Positions 26,781 to 35,572 are shown, counted from the stretch's first letter. The stretch: 42,952 nt of DNA from Terriglobia bacterium (GCA_020072655.1 JAIQGH010000031.1:1-42952); one strand, 5' to 3'. Translations and numbers: made by a program. The notes: generated by a model not told the origin, from the sequence alone.

Positions 26781-28361
26781 ATGGACTGGTTTCTCTCCCA
26801 AGTCCGCAAAGACGGGCAAACGAATCCGTGGGTTATCGCCTTCACGGTGATGCTCGCGACGTTCATGGAGGTCCTCGACACGAGCGTCGCCAATGTCGCC
26901 CTGCCACACATCGCCGGGGACCTCTCCGCCGGCGTGGACGAGAGCACCTGGGTGCTCACCTCCTATCTGGTTTCCAACGCCATCGTTCTGCCGCTCACGG
27001 GCTGGCTATCGTCGATCTTCGGGCGCAAGCGGTTCTACATGACCTGCGTGGCGATTTTTGTCGTCAGCTCGTTTCTCTGCGGGATGGCGCCCAGCCTCGG
27101 CCTGCTGGTTCTCTTCCGCGTCTTACAGGGCGCCGGCGGCGGTGCGCTGCAACCCATCTCGCAGGCCATCCTCGTCGAGAGTTTCCCCAGGAACAAGCAA
27201 GGCATGGCGATGGCGGTCTACGGCATGGGGGTGGTCGTAGCCCCCATCATCGGGCCCACGCTCGGCGGGTGGATTACCGACGACTACTCCTGGCACTGGA
27301 TCTTCTTCATCAACATCCCGGTCGGCATCCTCTCTCTCCTGATGACTTCGCTGCTCATCCACGACCCGCCCTACCTCGTGCGCCGGCAACTCAAGGGGCT
27401 GAAGATCGATTACCTGGGTCTGGGCTTCTTGAGCGTCGGACTGGGCTTCCTTCAGGTGGTGCTCGATAAAGGGCAGCGGGAAGACTGGTTCGGGTCAAAC
27501 TTCATCGTCGGGTGCTCCGTCCTGGCCGTCGTCGGGCTGCTGGGGGCTCTGCTTTGGGAGTTGACGCGGAAAGATCCCATCGTCGATTTTCGCATGCTGA
27601 AGGAGCGCAACTTCGCCATCGCTACCTTCACCATGTTCATGCTGGGCTTTGTCCTCTACGGCAGCACGGTGTTGCTTCCCATCTTTCTGCAGACCCTGAT
27701 GGGTTATACGGCAATGCTGAGCGGCCTGGTTCTTTCCCCCGGCGGATTGGTTACCCTGCTGGCGTTGCCGATTGTCGGGCGTCTGTCCCAGAAGTTCGAG
27801 GCGCGGTGGTTGGTGGTCGTAGGACTGGCGATCACCGGCGTCGCGCTGCTGCGCATGTCAAACTTCAACCTCGACATCGATTTCTGGACCGCCCTCAAAG
27901 CCTGGACGATCTCCCGCATGGGCTTGGCCTTTCTGTTTGTGCCCATCAATGTGATGGCGTTCTACTACATCCCCAAAGAAAAGATGAACAGCGCCACCGG
28001 CCTCATCAACCTGGCGCGCAACATCGGCGGCAGCGTCGGGATCGCCAATGTGACGACCATGCTGGCGCGCCGCGCCCAGGTCCATCAGGACATCCTGGTC
28101 GGCCACTTGACCCCGCTCAATTCCGCCTACCGCGCGGCGATTTCCGGCGCCAGCCAATTCCTGATGGGGCAGGGGTCGAACGCTTCCCAGGCACTCACTC
28201 AGGCCCAGGGATTGATCTATGGGAACCTGATTCGTCAATCCACGATGCTGGCCTTTGTCGATACGTTCTGGCTGCTCGGCCTGACGTTTCTCGCCATGAT
28301 CCCGCTGATGTTCATCATGAAAAGCGCCAAGCCGCACAAGGCCACCGTGGCGGTGCACTGA
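26781..28361 (+). CDS. EmrB/QacA-type DHA2 multidrug MFS transporter
   Basis: This 526-aa inner-membrane drug:proton antiporter has about 14 predicted membrane segments. Family motifs are LDTSVANVALP in TM1 (motif D1), GWLSSIFGRKRFY (motif A), FRVLQGAGGGALQP (motif B region) and GMGVVVAPIIGPTLGGW (motif C, antiporter signature). It forms the pump of a tripartite system with the EmrA-like adaptor and TolC-like channel encoded just upstream. The ATG at 26781 has no strong SD. A CGGGAAA/TTTCCCG dyad without a T-run follows at 28372-28402. Confidence 0.95.
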   Translation: MDWFLSQVRKDGQTNPWVIAFTVMLATFMEVLDTSVANVALPHIAGDLSAGVDESTWVLTSYLVSNAIVLPLTGWLSSIFGRKRFYMTCVAIFVVSSFLCGMAPSLGLLVLFRVLQGAGGGALQPISQAILVESFPRNKQGMAMAVYGMGVVVAPIIGPTLGGWITDDYSWHWIFFINIPVGILSLLMTSLLIHDPPYLVRRQLKGLKIDYLGLGFLSVGLGFLQVVLDKGQREDWFGSNFIVGCSVLAVVGLLGALLWELTRKDPIVDFRMLKERNFAIATFTMFMLGFVLYGSTVLLPIFLQTLMGYTAMLSGLVLSPGGLVTLLALPIVGRLSQKFEARWLVVVGLAITGVALLRMSNFNLDIDFWTALKAWTISRMGLAFLFVPINVMAFYYIPKEKMNSATGLINLARNIGGSVGIANVTTMLARRAQVHQDILVGHLTPLNSAYRAAISGASQFLMGQGSNASQALTQAQGLIYGNLIRQSTMLAFVDTFWLLGLTFLAMIPLMFIMKSAKPHKATVAVH

Positions 28362-28630
28362 GCCGAAGGGCCGGGAAATCCCCTTCCGGAACCGGTTTCC
28401 CGCTAAGCAGAGAGCCCTTGCCCAACTCTGGCAAGTATGCTAGGCTACAATCTCCAGGAGACGGCGCCTCCTGCCGGGCGGCGGGGCGATGGGCGGGGCC
28501 TTGAGGAGCGGACACCCCGTGCTGTCTAGCCTGGGGAAAGAACCGGCAATCAGATGCAAGGACCGCAGCGGAACAAATTTAGAGGAAACGAACCCAAGAT
28601 GTTGTTGCTGATCAATGAGTTACAATGTTT

Positions 28631-28721
28631 GGTAACAAGCCCAAAACGCACCCTGCCTCGCCCTTGGCAGGCGGCACGAACCGCCGGAAGCCCAACCGTC
28701 GGACAATGTTACCGAGGCAGG
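28631..28721. other. Interleaved inverted repeats, candidate structured RNA or operator
   Basis: GGTAACA (28631-28637) pairs with TGTTACC (28707-28713), and CCTGCCTCG (28652-28660) pairs with CGAGGCAGG (28713-28721). Their order is A-B-A'-B', a pseudoknot-like layout. CCTGCC can instead pair with GGCAGG at 28666-28671, and GGCGG-N6-CCGCC forms a hairpin at 28670-28685. ACAATGTT occurs as a direct repeat at 28622 and 28703. I cannot match it to a known RNA family. Confidence 0.35.
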
Positions 28722-28767
28722 AACCGTGTCCCGACTCCCCTGGAACGCGCAAGCCCAATAAGTAATG

Positions 28768-28796
28768 TTGAGCGCATTTGACCAATACCATATAAT
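28768..28796 (+). promoter_or_regulatory. Sigma70-like promoter placed for leaderless transcription
   Basis: TTGAGC (28768-28773) and a perfect TATAAT (28791-28796) are 17 bp apart. The expected start near 28803 is within a few bases of the ATG at 28806, and no SD precedes that ATG. Confidence 0.65.
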
Positions 28797-28805
28797 CCCC
28801 CGCAG

Positions 28806-30815
28806 ATGGGTATACCACTCAAGCTGGGCAAGGCCGATTCTTCCGGTGCCGCACGACGAAGCACGCGTCTGGCCATTGCCATCCCCATTACCATCAGCGG
28901 CAAGGATGCGGGCGACCGCGCATTCAAAGAGAACTCCCGCACCGTCATCATCAACAAGCAAGGGGCGAAGATCGTGGCTGTCCACGAGCTCGCCCTCGGC
29001 TCGGAAGTCGCAGTGGAGAACCGCGCCCTGGGCCGCTCGGCCAAGGCAACGGTGGTCTGGCTGGGTGACCGTAAATCCTCAAAGGATCCCCAGGAAGTGG
29101 GCGTGCAATTGTTCGAAGCCCAGAACATCTGGGGAATTGATTTTGCCCCCGAGGATTGGCAGGAAGGCCCGCCCATCGGCGAAGGTGGGCGGCGGCTTGA
29201 AAAGGCGCCCGCACCCGCCGCAGGTCCCACTGCCCCGATGAAGCCTGGCGAGGTGACAATTCCCTCTCCCGCCGCAGAAGCGCCTCCCATGGAAGGAGCA
29301 GGAGCTCCAGTCGCGCCTCCGGTCGAGTCCGAAGCTCTCGAGGAGCGTTTCCGGCAGCTCGAACAAAGGCTCGCCAGCCTCTCGCAAGAGCTGGCCCAAA
29401 GGGCGCAAGCGCCCGCTGCGGAGGTTCGACCGCAAGAGACACCGGCCTCCCCCGCACTCGAGCAACGGCTTGCCGAGAGCGAGAAACAGCTCGCAGCCCT
29501 CCTGGCGAGAGTCGAAAAGCTTTCGCCGACGGCTACTACAACCGGCGTCGCACCAGCGCAAGCTGACCTTCGTGAGGTCGACGCAGCCCTTAGCCGGGCG
29601 ATCCAGGGTTTCCAGGAGCAGGTCCAGAAAGGAACGGAAAGTGCCGCCGCCCAACTTCGCGAAGCCGGCGAACGCGAAGCTGCACGGATCGGCGAGCTTG
29701 CAGAAGAACAGGTGGGAAAGCGGGCCGGGGACGCGCTCGAATCCCTCCACGCCGCCGCCGAGCAGCAACACGCCGGGTTCGAGGAGCAGGCTGCGGCATC
29801 CCTCGAGTCGCTTCGTCAAAAGGTCAGCAGTCTGATTGAGCCCCTGCAGGGGCAGATCGACCAGGCCGTCGGCGAGGCGCGCGACAAAGTCGCTCGCGAC
29901 GTGGAGGCCCTGCTGCAAAGGACGGCCGCGACGTTGCTGGAAACGGCGTCGCGCGATCTGGAGAAGCGCGTCGCCGGGACGTCCGCCCGGCTCACCGCCG
30001 AACTCCAGGCCGCGGCGAAGGCCTTGGTGGACGACACCCGGCTGCAGTTCGAGATTACCAAGCAGAGCGCGCTGGAAAGCCTGACCCAGGACGCCAAGCA
30101 GGTGGCCAAGGATTATCCCGTCCAAGTGCGTAAACAGCTTCAGGAATTCCAGGACCAGCGCACGCGCGAACTGGAAGACCACCTGCAGAAGGCTTTAGAA
30201 AAACAGCGGCAGGCGGTGCTGAAGCAAATCCAACTGGTGGGCGATGACGCGGCGTCGAAAGCGGTCGCGCAGCTCAAGACGCGGTGCGATCAGGTTGCCA
30301 AAGGAGCCATCGAGCAACTGGGGAAAGAAGACGGGCCCGCCGCGACGATCCTCAAGGACTGGGAGGAGCAGGCGCAGGCGAAGCTCGGGGCTTATTCGCA
30401 GTTGCTCGACGGCAGCTTCCAGGCTTCCGTCGAGGCGCTTCAGGAACAAGCGGGCCAAGTTTCGAACACCGTGCTGGAGAGGGTTCACGAGAATGCCGAG
30501 AACCTGCTGAAGGAGCTTCAGGCCCGCCTTGACCAGGCCGGCCGCGGCCTGCTGGAGCAGACCCAGAAAGAACTTGAGGAGAAGATTCGGGAGTTCACGC
30601 TGAAGCAGCTCGAGGAATCCGACGCGGAGTTCGACAAGCGCAGCGCCGAGAACATGGAGCTGGTCATCGAGCAGCTCAAAGAAAAGCAGGAGGAGCTGGT
30701 GGCGGACGCAACCGAGATGTTCCGCCAGACGCTCGGCCAGATGCTTCTCGGGCCGCAGGCCAGCGGGCGGAAATCCGAAGGCTCAGAGGACGCCCGCCCC
30801 AAGAAGCGGCGGTAG
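28806..30815 (+). CDS. PilZ-like domain protein with a long coiled-coil region
   Basis: This is a 669-aa protein. Residues about 15-115 resemble a PilZ domain: RRSTR (R17 and R21) fits the RxxxR motif, and VGVQLFE closes the barrel. The second c-di-GMP motif (D/NxSxxG) reads IINKQG, so two key side chains are changed and ligand binding is doubtful. A Pro/Ala-rich linker spans about 125-175. Residues about 175-650 are almost entirely Ala/Glu/Gln/Leu helix with heptad-like spacing, and the basic tail ends KKRR. There is no signal peptide or membrane segment, so it is probably cytoplasmic and elongated. It is a single-gene unit with its own promoter and probably leaderless translation. Confidence 0.8.
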   Translation: MGIPLKLGKADSSGAARRSTRLAIAIPITISGKDAGDRAFKENSRTVIINKQGAKIVAVHELALGSEVAVENRALGRSAKATVVWLGDRKSSKDPQEVGVQLFEAQNIWGIDFAPEDWQEGPPIGEGGRRLEKAPAPAAGPTAPMKPGEVTIPSPAAEAPPMEGAGAPVAPPVESEALEERFRQLEQRLASLSQELAQRAQAPAAEVRPQETPASPALEQRLAESEKQLAALLARVEKLSPTATTTGVAPAQADLREVDAALSRAIQGFQEQVQKGTESAAAQLREAGEREAARIGELAEEQVGKRAGDALESLHAAAEQQHAGFEEQAAASLESLRQKVSSLIEPLQGQIDQAVGEARDKVARDVEALLQRTAATLLETASRDLEKRVAGTSARLTAELQAAAKALVDDTRLQFEITKQSALESLTQDAKQVAKDYPVQVRKQLQEFQDQRTRELEDHLQKALEKQRQAVLKQIQLVGDDAASKAVAQLKTRCDQVAKGAIEQLGKEDGPAATILKDWEEQAQAKLGAYSQLLDGSFQASVEALQEQAGQVSNTVLERVHENAENLLKELQARLDQAGRGLLEQTQKELEEKIREFTLKQLEESDAEFDKRSAENMELVIEQLKEKQEELVADATEMFRQTLGQMLLGPQASGRKSEGSEDARPKKRR

Positions 30816-30829
30816 CGTCGCAAGAAGGG

Positions 30830-30988
30830 AAGTCAGGAGTCAGAAGCCAGAAGTCAGAAGAACGAAGGATCCTCCGTCGCGTCCTTTTCCTCGCGGTAGA
30901 CGACCGCCGCTGACACCCCCTGCCTCGCGCCCCCGTCTTGCCACCCGAAGGGTTTTCATTCTGAATTCTGAATTCTGAATTCTGACTC
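30830..30988. repeat. Inverted arms of short tandem repeats
   Basis: The left arm, 30830-30860, is built of GTCAG(A/G)AG-like units; the right arm, 30957-30988, is four TTCTGA(A) units. GAGTCAGAA (30837-30845) and TTCTGACTC (30980-30988) are perfect inverse complements, with about 134 bp between them. The element lies between two convergent genes, so it could act as a bidirectional transcript end. No T-run is present. Confidence 0.5.
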
Positions 30989-31004
30989 GTGTCTCCTGTC
31001 TTTC

Positions 31005-31925
31005 TCACACCGCCAGCTTCTTCAGATAGTCATAACTCATCTTGACCGACTCCAGCGGAGGCCGCTCAAAGAAGTCCTGTTCCACGAAGTAACACTTCAT
31101 GCCGCCCTTGGGTGCAGCGGTAAAGATGCGCTTCCAGTCGATCGTGCCGTGTCCGACCTCGGCGAAAAGACCCACCTTGTCATCTTTTTCTGTGGTGGGT
31201 GCATAGCCCGCTTTAAGGTCCTTGATGTGCAGAATCGGGAACCGTCCCGGATACTTCTCCAGGTAAGTCACTGGATCGTAGCCCGCGTGCACGACCCAGA
31301 AGCAGTCCATCTCGATGCTCACGAGTTGGGGATCGAGCGCCGAAAGTAGGTAATCGAACACCGTCGTATCGTCATATTTCTTGAATTCATAATTGTGGTT
31401 GTGATAGCCGAACGACAGGCCCGCCTGCTTGCACTTCTCCCCGACCTTGTTGAAAAACTCCGCGTGGCGCTTGAACTGGCCGAACGTCTTGCGCTCCGGC
31501 GGGTCGAGGATGGGCATGACGAGGTATTCACAACCCAGCGTTTTGGCGTCGTCGATGCATTTGGGCAGGCTGTTTCGGAGCTTGGGCAGAAGCCAGTGGC
31601 CGGCAGGAGCCTTCAGGCCGTTATCGTCGAGCAGTTTCTTCACGTCCGCCGCGGTCTTTCCATAGAAATCGTAGATTTCGACGGTCTGGTAGCCGATGGC
31701 GGCGATCTGCTTGAGCGTGCCCTCAAAGTCCTTCTCACACTGGTCACGCACGGTGTAGAGCTCGAGTCCTATGGGCAAACCCAAGGGCGGACCCACCGGC
31801 GCCGCCGGCTGAATGGGCGCCGTCGGCTGGGGCGTCGTCGAGCAGGAAATCGCCGCCAGCGCCGGGATGGAAGCCAGACCCGCAGTACTCTTGCGGAGGA
31901 ATTCTCTTCGATTGATGGGGCTCAT
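31005..31925 (-). CDS. Tat-exported sugar phosphate isomerase/epimerase-like TIM-barrel protein
   Basis: This 306-aa protein has a twin-arginine signal NRREFLRKST followed by a hydrophobic stretch and AAISC, which resembles a lipobox, so it may be a Tat-exported lipoprotein. A Pro/Ala-rich segment precedes the barrel. The AP-endonuclease-2/xylose-isomerase-like fold shows LELYTVRDQC, GYHNHNYEF, EMDCFWVVHAG and HIKDLK, supplying His, Glu and Asp metal ligands. The family includes sugar isomerases, epimerases and inositol catabolism enzymes; the substrate is unknown. The ATG at 31925 is preferred over the longer frame to 32075 because of the Tat motif and GGAGAGGAGAG upstream. Confidence 0.88.
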   Translation of the reverse strand: MSPINRREFLRKSTAGLASIPALAAISCSTTPQPTAPIQPAAPVGPPLGLPIGLELYTVRDQCEKDFEGTLKQIAAIGYQTVEIYDFYGKTAADVKKLLDDNGLKAPAGHWLLPKLRNSLPKCIDDAKTLGCEYLVMPILDPPERKTFGQFKRHAEFFNKVGEKCKQAGLSFGYHNHNYEFKKYDDTTVFDYLLSALDPQLVSIEMDCFWVVHAGYDPVTYLEKYPGRFPILHIKDLKAGYAPTTEKDDKVGLFAEVGHGTIDWKRIFTAAPKGGMKCYFVEQDFFERPPLESVKMSYDYLKKLAV

Positions 31926-32080
31926 AGAGATGGTCTCTCCTCTCCAGATGTTTGGGCCTTGAATCACCCACACTATATCCACGCCGCAGGCTCGGCGCAA
32001 CGCCGCCGCTTCGGGCTCGGCGGATTTGACTTCCTTCGCGCCGCCCCGCTTCCTCAGGCGCCAGCCCGAAGGCATGCTAG

Positions 32081-32578
<498 letters not shown>

Positions 32579-32579
32579 T

Positions 32580-32702
32580 CCATTGAATCATTGGTTCATT
32601 GATTCATTCTTTGTGGTCGGATTCATCCGGCGGCGAGATTTGGCCGAGTGGCTCTTGCCTTCCGTCAATGAATCAATGGCTCAATGAACCAATGAAGCAA
32701 TT
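32580..32702. repeat. Inverted repeat element of CAATGAAT-type units between tadA and tRNA-Ser
   Basis: Left arm 32580-32608 and right arm 32666-32702 are each made of ATTGA/TCAAT-based units. TCATTGGTTCATTGA (32588-32602) is the exact inverse complement of 32681-32695, a 15-bp match. A second 12-bp match pairs 32597-32608 with 32668-32679. The loop is about 57-78 nt. There is no coding sequence. Confidence 0.7.
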
Positions 32703-32709
32703 TGAGGCC

Positions 32710-32803
32710 GGAGAGGTACCGAAGCGGTCATAACGGGGGCGCCTCGAAAGCGTCTTGCCTGCCAAAAGCGGGCACGTGGGTTCGAATCCCACCCTCTCCG
32801 CCA
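32710..32803 (+). tRNA. tRNA-Ser (anticodon CGA)
   Basis: The acceptor stem GGAGAGG/CCTCTCC is followed by discriminator G and an encoded CCA. The anticodon stem GGCGC/GCGTC encloses loop CTCGAAA with anticodon CGA at 32745-32747. A class II long variable arm (GCCTGC-CAAAA-GCGGGC) and a T-arm GTGGG-TTCGAAT-CCCAC are present. It reads UCG serine codons. Confidence 0.97.
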
Positions 32804-33028
32804 CCCCAACGACTCGTAGTCAACGGCTGATAACGCGAAGCTGATGGGTACTGCACCCTTCTTGTGTCGCGGCCTTTTCGCCACAATCAAAGCTTCACTG
32901 CCCTGACCCTTCCCGGTACTTACACCCCTTGCGACTTGCTTAAGACACCTTCTCCACTTATTCTTTACCGAGGATCGGATACCTACCGCGCTGCTTCGCG
33001 GCGTACGACGAAGAACCGAGAACAGGCG

Positions 33029-33505
33029 ATGGGCGGGGATAACACCGTAGAGCCTCAGTTACGAATTCCGAGGGGAAGAAGGATCGACTTCCACCGCCTT
33101 CGACTGCCGCTCGTGCTGGCCGGGGTGGCGCTTCTGCTGGCATACCTTTTTGTCCGGCCCGTCGCGAGGCTTGCGGATGGCCCGCCCGCGGGCTTCATCG
33201 ATACTCGCCCGGAATGGGCTGCCGAGCGAAACGCGGCTGAAAGCCGCATGGCCCTCGCTTACTGGGAGCGGGCGAAGACGGTCTTGCAGTGGCAGTACGT
33301 CTTTGGATCGGAGCTGCCAGAGCAACCTCCGCCGGAGTTCAGTCTCGAGGCGAGTCAGTTCCCGGGGATGGCAAAAGTCGTCGCTGAATCCCGCCTGCGT
33401 TACTGGCGCAGGCTCCGCAAGGTGTGGGGCAGCCCCGGCGCATGGAAAACATCTTACGAGTGGAACACGGATTGGGCCATCAAAGTCATGAAGGTCTTGT
33501 TTTAA
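33029..33505 (+). CDS. Small single-pass membrane protein of unknown function
   Basis: This is a 158-aa protein that I do not recognise. A basic cytoplasmic N-terminus (RIPRGRRIDFHRLR) leads into one hydrophobic segment at about residues 28-47. A soluble domain rich in Trp, Tyr and Arg follows (LAYWERAKTVLQWQY, RYWRRLRKVWG, SYEWNTDWAIKV). The ATG at 33029 has a weak AGG upstream; the frame is open back to 32864 but that part looks non-coding. No close operon partner exists, since the tRNA gene is 225 bp upstream. The 225-bp gap shows nothing recognisable. Confidence 0.6.
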   Translation: MGGDNTVEPQLRIPRGRRIDFHRLRLPLVLAGVALLLAYLFVRPVARLADGPPAGFIDTRPEWAAERNAAESRMALAYWERAKTVLQWQYVFGSELPEQPPPEFSLEASQFPGMAKVVAESRLRYWRRLRKVWGSPGAWKTSYEWNTDWAIKVMKVLF

Positions 33506-33579
33506 TAGCCTGAACAAACACCCGCTTGCCGAGGCACTTCCTGCGAATTGAGAGAATCTCGCTTCCCTCCGGGCACCGC

Positions 33580-33621
33580 GGTTGACATTCTCCGCCTGAC
33601 GTGTTGCACGGTTTGTCAACC
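33580..33621. promoter_or_regulatory. Inverted repeat GGTTGACA-N26-TGTCAACC
   Basis: Perfect 8-bp arms lie at 33580-33587 and 33614-33621 in the spacer between convergent genes. The loop contains a smaller GTG-TT-GCAC dyad. It may be a hairpin that ends one of the transcripts, or a binding site; there is no T-run. Confidence 0.3.
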
Positions 33622-33726
33622 CGCTGGAAACGCCTGCCGTGAGCCCCGCCACTGCCCCGCCCCTGAGCCCCTCAAGCCAAAGCTCGAATTCGACCTCCAG
33701 CGGTAGGTCGCGGGTGCCGGGATTCC

Positions 33727-35259
33727 TCAGAAATCGGCCCGCAGAATGGCTTCGCCCCGCCGGTAGATCTCGCGCGCATAATCCGTCCAGCGGCCTTGGC
33801 CCCAATAGCGGAAATCGCTTGATTGCAGCAGAAGGTTGTGGAGCAAGGCGTTCCGGTAACGGTATTGCGAGGTAAGGGTCTCATCCGCGGACTGGCTTGC
33901 TCCGGCGTCAGACTCCGCCCGCGAGGTTGTTTGAACCAGCGGGTCAATCGTCTGGTGAAACAGCACGCTAAGCTGGTTCATGGGATTGAGGACGCCTTCG
34001 TATCCCTTGACCCAGCTCCGGTCATTGGTCCACGAGGCGCCATCCATCCGGAAGTTCGAGTCCTGACGCTTCAGGTCGTCAATCGCTTTGGCGACGCTCT
34101 GTGGGCTGATCTTGCCGGCCGGAAACCGCTCCCAGATGCGGTGTTGACCGACCGGTTGGCAAGGAGCGTAATCCTCGGGGCGGCAGCCGGCCGCTTCGAT
34201 GAGTTCGAGGTACTCGGTGCCTGTGAGCCCCACAACGCCTGAGGTCCCACCGCCCTGATGGGCCATCTCATGCCAAGCCCTGCGGAAGGCATCCGGGAAC
34301 TCATTCATCATGACCCCACCGTTTTCGCCGTCCCCGATCTGCGTGACCAGCGGCGGCACAGAGACCTTTCCCAGCTTTTGCCGCGAGAGGGTCTTGGCTT
34401 CGTAGTAGGGCTGCATCTGGGCGACCAGTTTGGTGTCTGACCCCTGGGTCTTGATCAAGGCCGTAATGCTGGTTGTTTCCCCTTGGGAATTGCGCGCCAC
34501 CAGTCGATGAGGCAGATGCCGGTATGAAAGCCCTTGCCCGTTGGGTGTCTCAACAGAGTGCTCCTGCACGAGCAGCCAGCGGTACCCGCACTCCTTCAGC
34601 GCTTTCACATACTCATAGAGGGTGTCGGGGTGCCTGGGAAGGTCCATCTCCGGCGGGGAGAATCCTCTCACGCGGGCCAGGGCGTCCAAGCCAAAGATGG
34701 CCGCGAAGTGGTGCTGCCACGCGCGGATGTGGAGACGGATATCCGGGATGGGCGTAGACGAGGCGACAGCATGACTCCACATCGTCCCCAGCCACTCGAC
34801 GTAGGGCTGGTAGGCTGGATCGCAAGTGATACGCTTGAGACTGTCCAGGATATCCCCACGCCCCATTTGCCGTAGACCCCACAGAAGGTTGCCCGAGTAG
34901 TCCAACATGATGCGGGGGTTGCAGCCTTGGCCAACGAGCTCAGGGATCATGTCCCCCATACGCTTGTAGCAGTTGGCGAACGGCCCGGCATCGTGATTGT
35001 CACCCTCGGAAGGGTGCTCGAACATATATTGCAGATTGCTGATGAGTTCCCCGTGCGCGCCCGCCGGGATGGTCGGCTGATGCATGTGCAGAGCAATGGC
35101 AAAAGCGGCCTGGACATTTTCCAAGCGGACATTCGTCCTGGACAGAAAGACCGAGCCACTGTGATGGGTAGCATCCTGAACCTGGGATTCCCAACCTGAA
35201 ATACCCGGCAATCCGTCTACGATTTCGGACAAAACGACTTGTTCCGCTACGTTTGTCAT
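33727..35259 (-). CDS. GH57-like glycoside hydrolase, DGENGG type
   Basis: This is a cytoplasmic protein of 510 aa without a signal peptide. The GH57 N-terminal motif is ALHMHQPTIPAG. FSPPEMDLP supplies the likely nucleophile glutamate, and TQIGDGENGG the acid/base aspartate region. GH57 enzymes act on alpha-1,4/1,6-glucans with retention as amylases, glucanotransferases or branching enzymes; the precise activity here is not predictable. ATG 35259 follows GGAGAG; a GTG at 35268 is the alternative. It is divergent from the GT4 gene and shares the DGENGG motif with the smaller GH57 protein at 36.8 kb. Confidence 0.85.
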   Translation of the reverse strand: MTNVAEQVVLSEIVDGLPGISGWESQVQDATHHSGSVFLSRTNVRLENVQAAFAIALHMHQPTIPAGAHGELISNLQYMFEHPSEGDNHDAGPFANCYKRMGDMIPELVGQGCNPRIMLDYSGNLLWGLRQMGRGDILDSLKRITCDPAYQPYVEWLGTMWSHAVASSTPIPDIRLHIRAWQHHFAAIFGLDALARVRGFSPPEMDLPRHPDTLYEYVKALKECGYRWLLVQEHSVETPNGQGLSYRHLPHRLVARNSQGETTSITALIKTQGSDTKLVAQMQPYYEAKTLSRQKLGKVSVPPLVTQIGDGENGGVMMNEFPDAFRRAWHEMAHQGGGTSGVVGLTGTEYLELIEAAGCRPEDYAPCQPVGQHRIWERFPAGKISPQSVAKAIDDLKRQDSNFRMDGASWTNDRSWVKGYEGVLNPMNQLSVLFHQTIDPLVQTTSRAESDAGASQSADETLTSQYRYRNALLHNLLLQSSDFRYWGQGRWTDYAREIYRRGEAILRADF

Positions 35260-35315
35260 GCGTAACACTCTCCATGCTCAAGATTAGTAGCTTAGAGGCC
35301 CTAGCTTTCCCTCTG

Positions 35316-35344
35316 ATAATACGTCGAGCTGCCCTCGGACGCAA
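35316..35344 (-). promoter_or_regulatory. Sigma70-like promoter of the leftward GH57 gene
   Basis: On the minus strand TTGCGT (35344-35339) and TATTAT (35321-35316) are 17 bp apart. The predicted leader is about 50 nt. Confidence 0.5.
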
Positions 35345-35431
35345 CCTTGACCCGCTCTGGAACATCTCTACAAGTGAAGGCATTTTCCTCGACCAATTCT
35401 CCGACGTCGGATCGGAACCGGTCTTTGGACG

Positions 35432-35445
35432 CCAATTAGAATTGG
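35432..35445. promoter_or_regulatory. Palindrome CCAATT-AG-AATTGG overlapping a -35 element
   Basis: This perfect 6+6 dyad overlaps the first bases of the plus-strand -35 hexamer (35442-35447), a common operator position. Confidence 0.4.
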
Positions 35446-35471
35446 ACAAAGCGTCACGCAAGTGATAGCAT
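35442..35471 (+). promoter_or_regulatory. Possible sigma70-like promoter of the GT4 operon
   Basis: TTGGAC (35442-35447) and TAGCAT (35466-35471) are 18 bp apart. The -10 is weak. Confidence 0.35.
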
Positions 35472-35572
35472 TCAGCGCGTCGGGCTAAGGGCTAGAGTCC
35501 CAAAAGCATACACTGCAGAGATTGGCCGGCGAGCCGACGGCCCTGCCTAGTCTTACCAAGAGGTCTAACGTC

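Larger units (their letters stand above)
28362..28805. other. 444-bp intergenic region, structure-rich
   Basis: No credible gene is visible. From left to right it holds a CGGGAAA/TTTCCCG dyad (28372-28402), a GC-rich stretch, an A/T-richer segment near 28560-28640, the interleaved inverted repeats at 28631-28721, and a strong sigma70-like promoter at 28768-28796 directly before the PilZ gene. Confidence 0.6.
35260..35572. other. Divergent regulatory region between GH57 and GT4 genes
   Basis: This 313-bp spacer has no gene. It holds a minus-strand and a plus-strand sigma70-like promoter and a perfect dyad, listed separately. Confidence 0.55.

Noticed and set aside
28372-28402. CGGGAAA/TTTCCCG dyad after emrB as a Rho-independent terminator
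   Set aside because: The symmetry is good, but no T-run follows and the loop is long.
32681-32890. Minus-strand reading frame of 69 codons across the tRNA gene
   Set aside because: It is the antisense of tRNA-Ser; the GWDSNPRAR-like peptide is a well-known false product of the tRNA T-arm.
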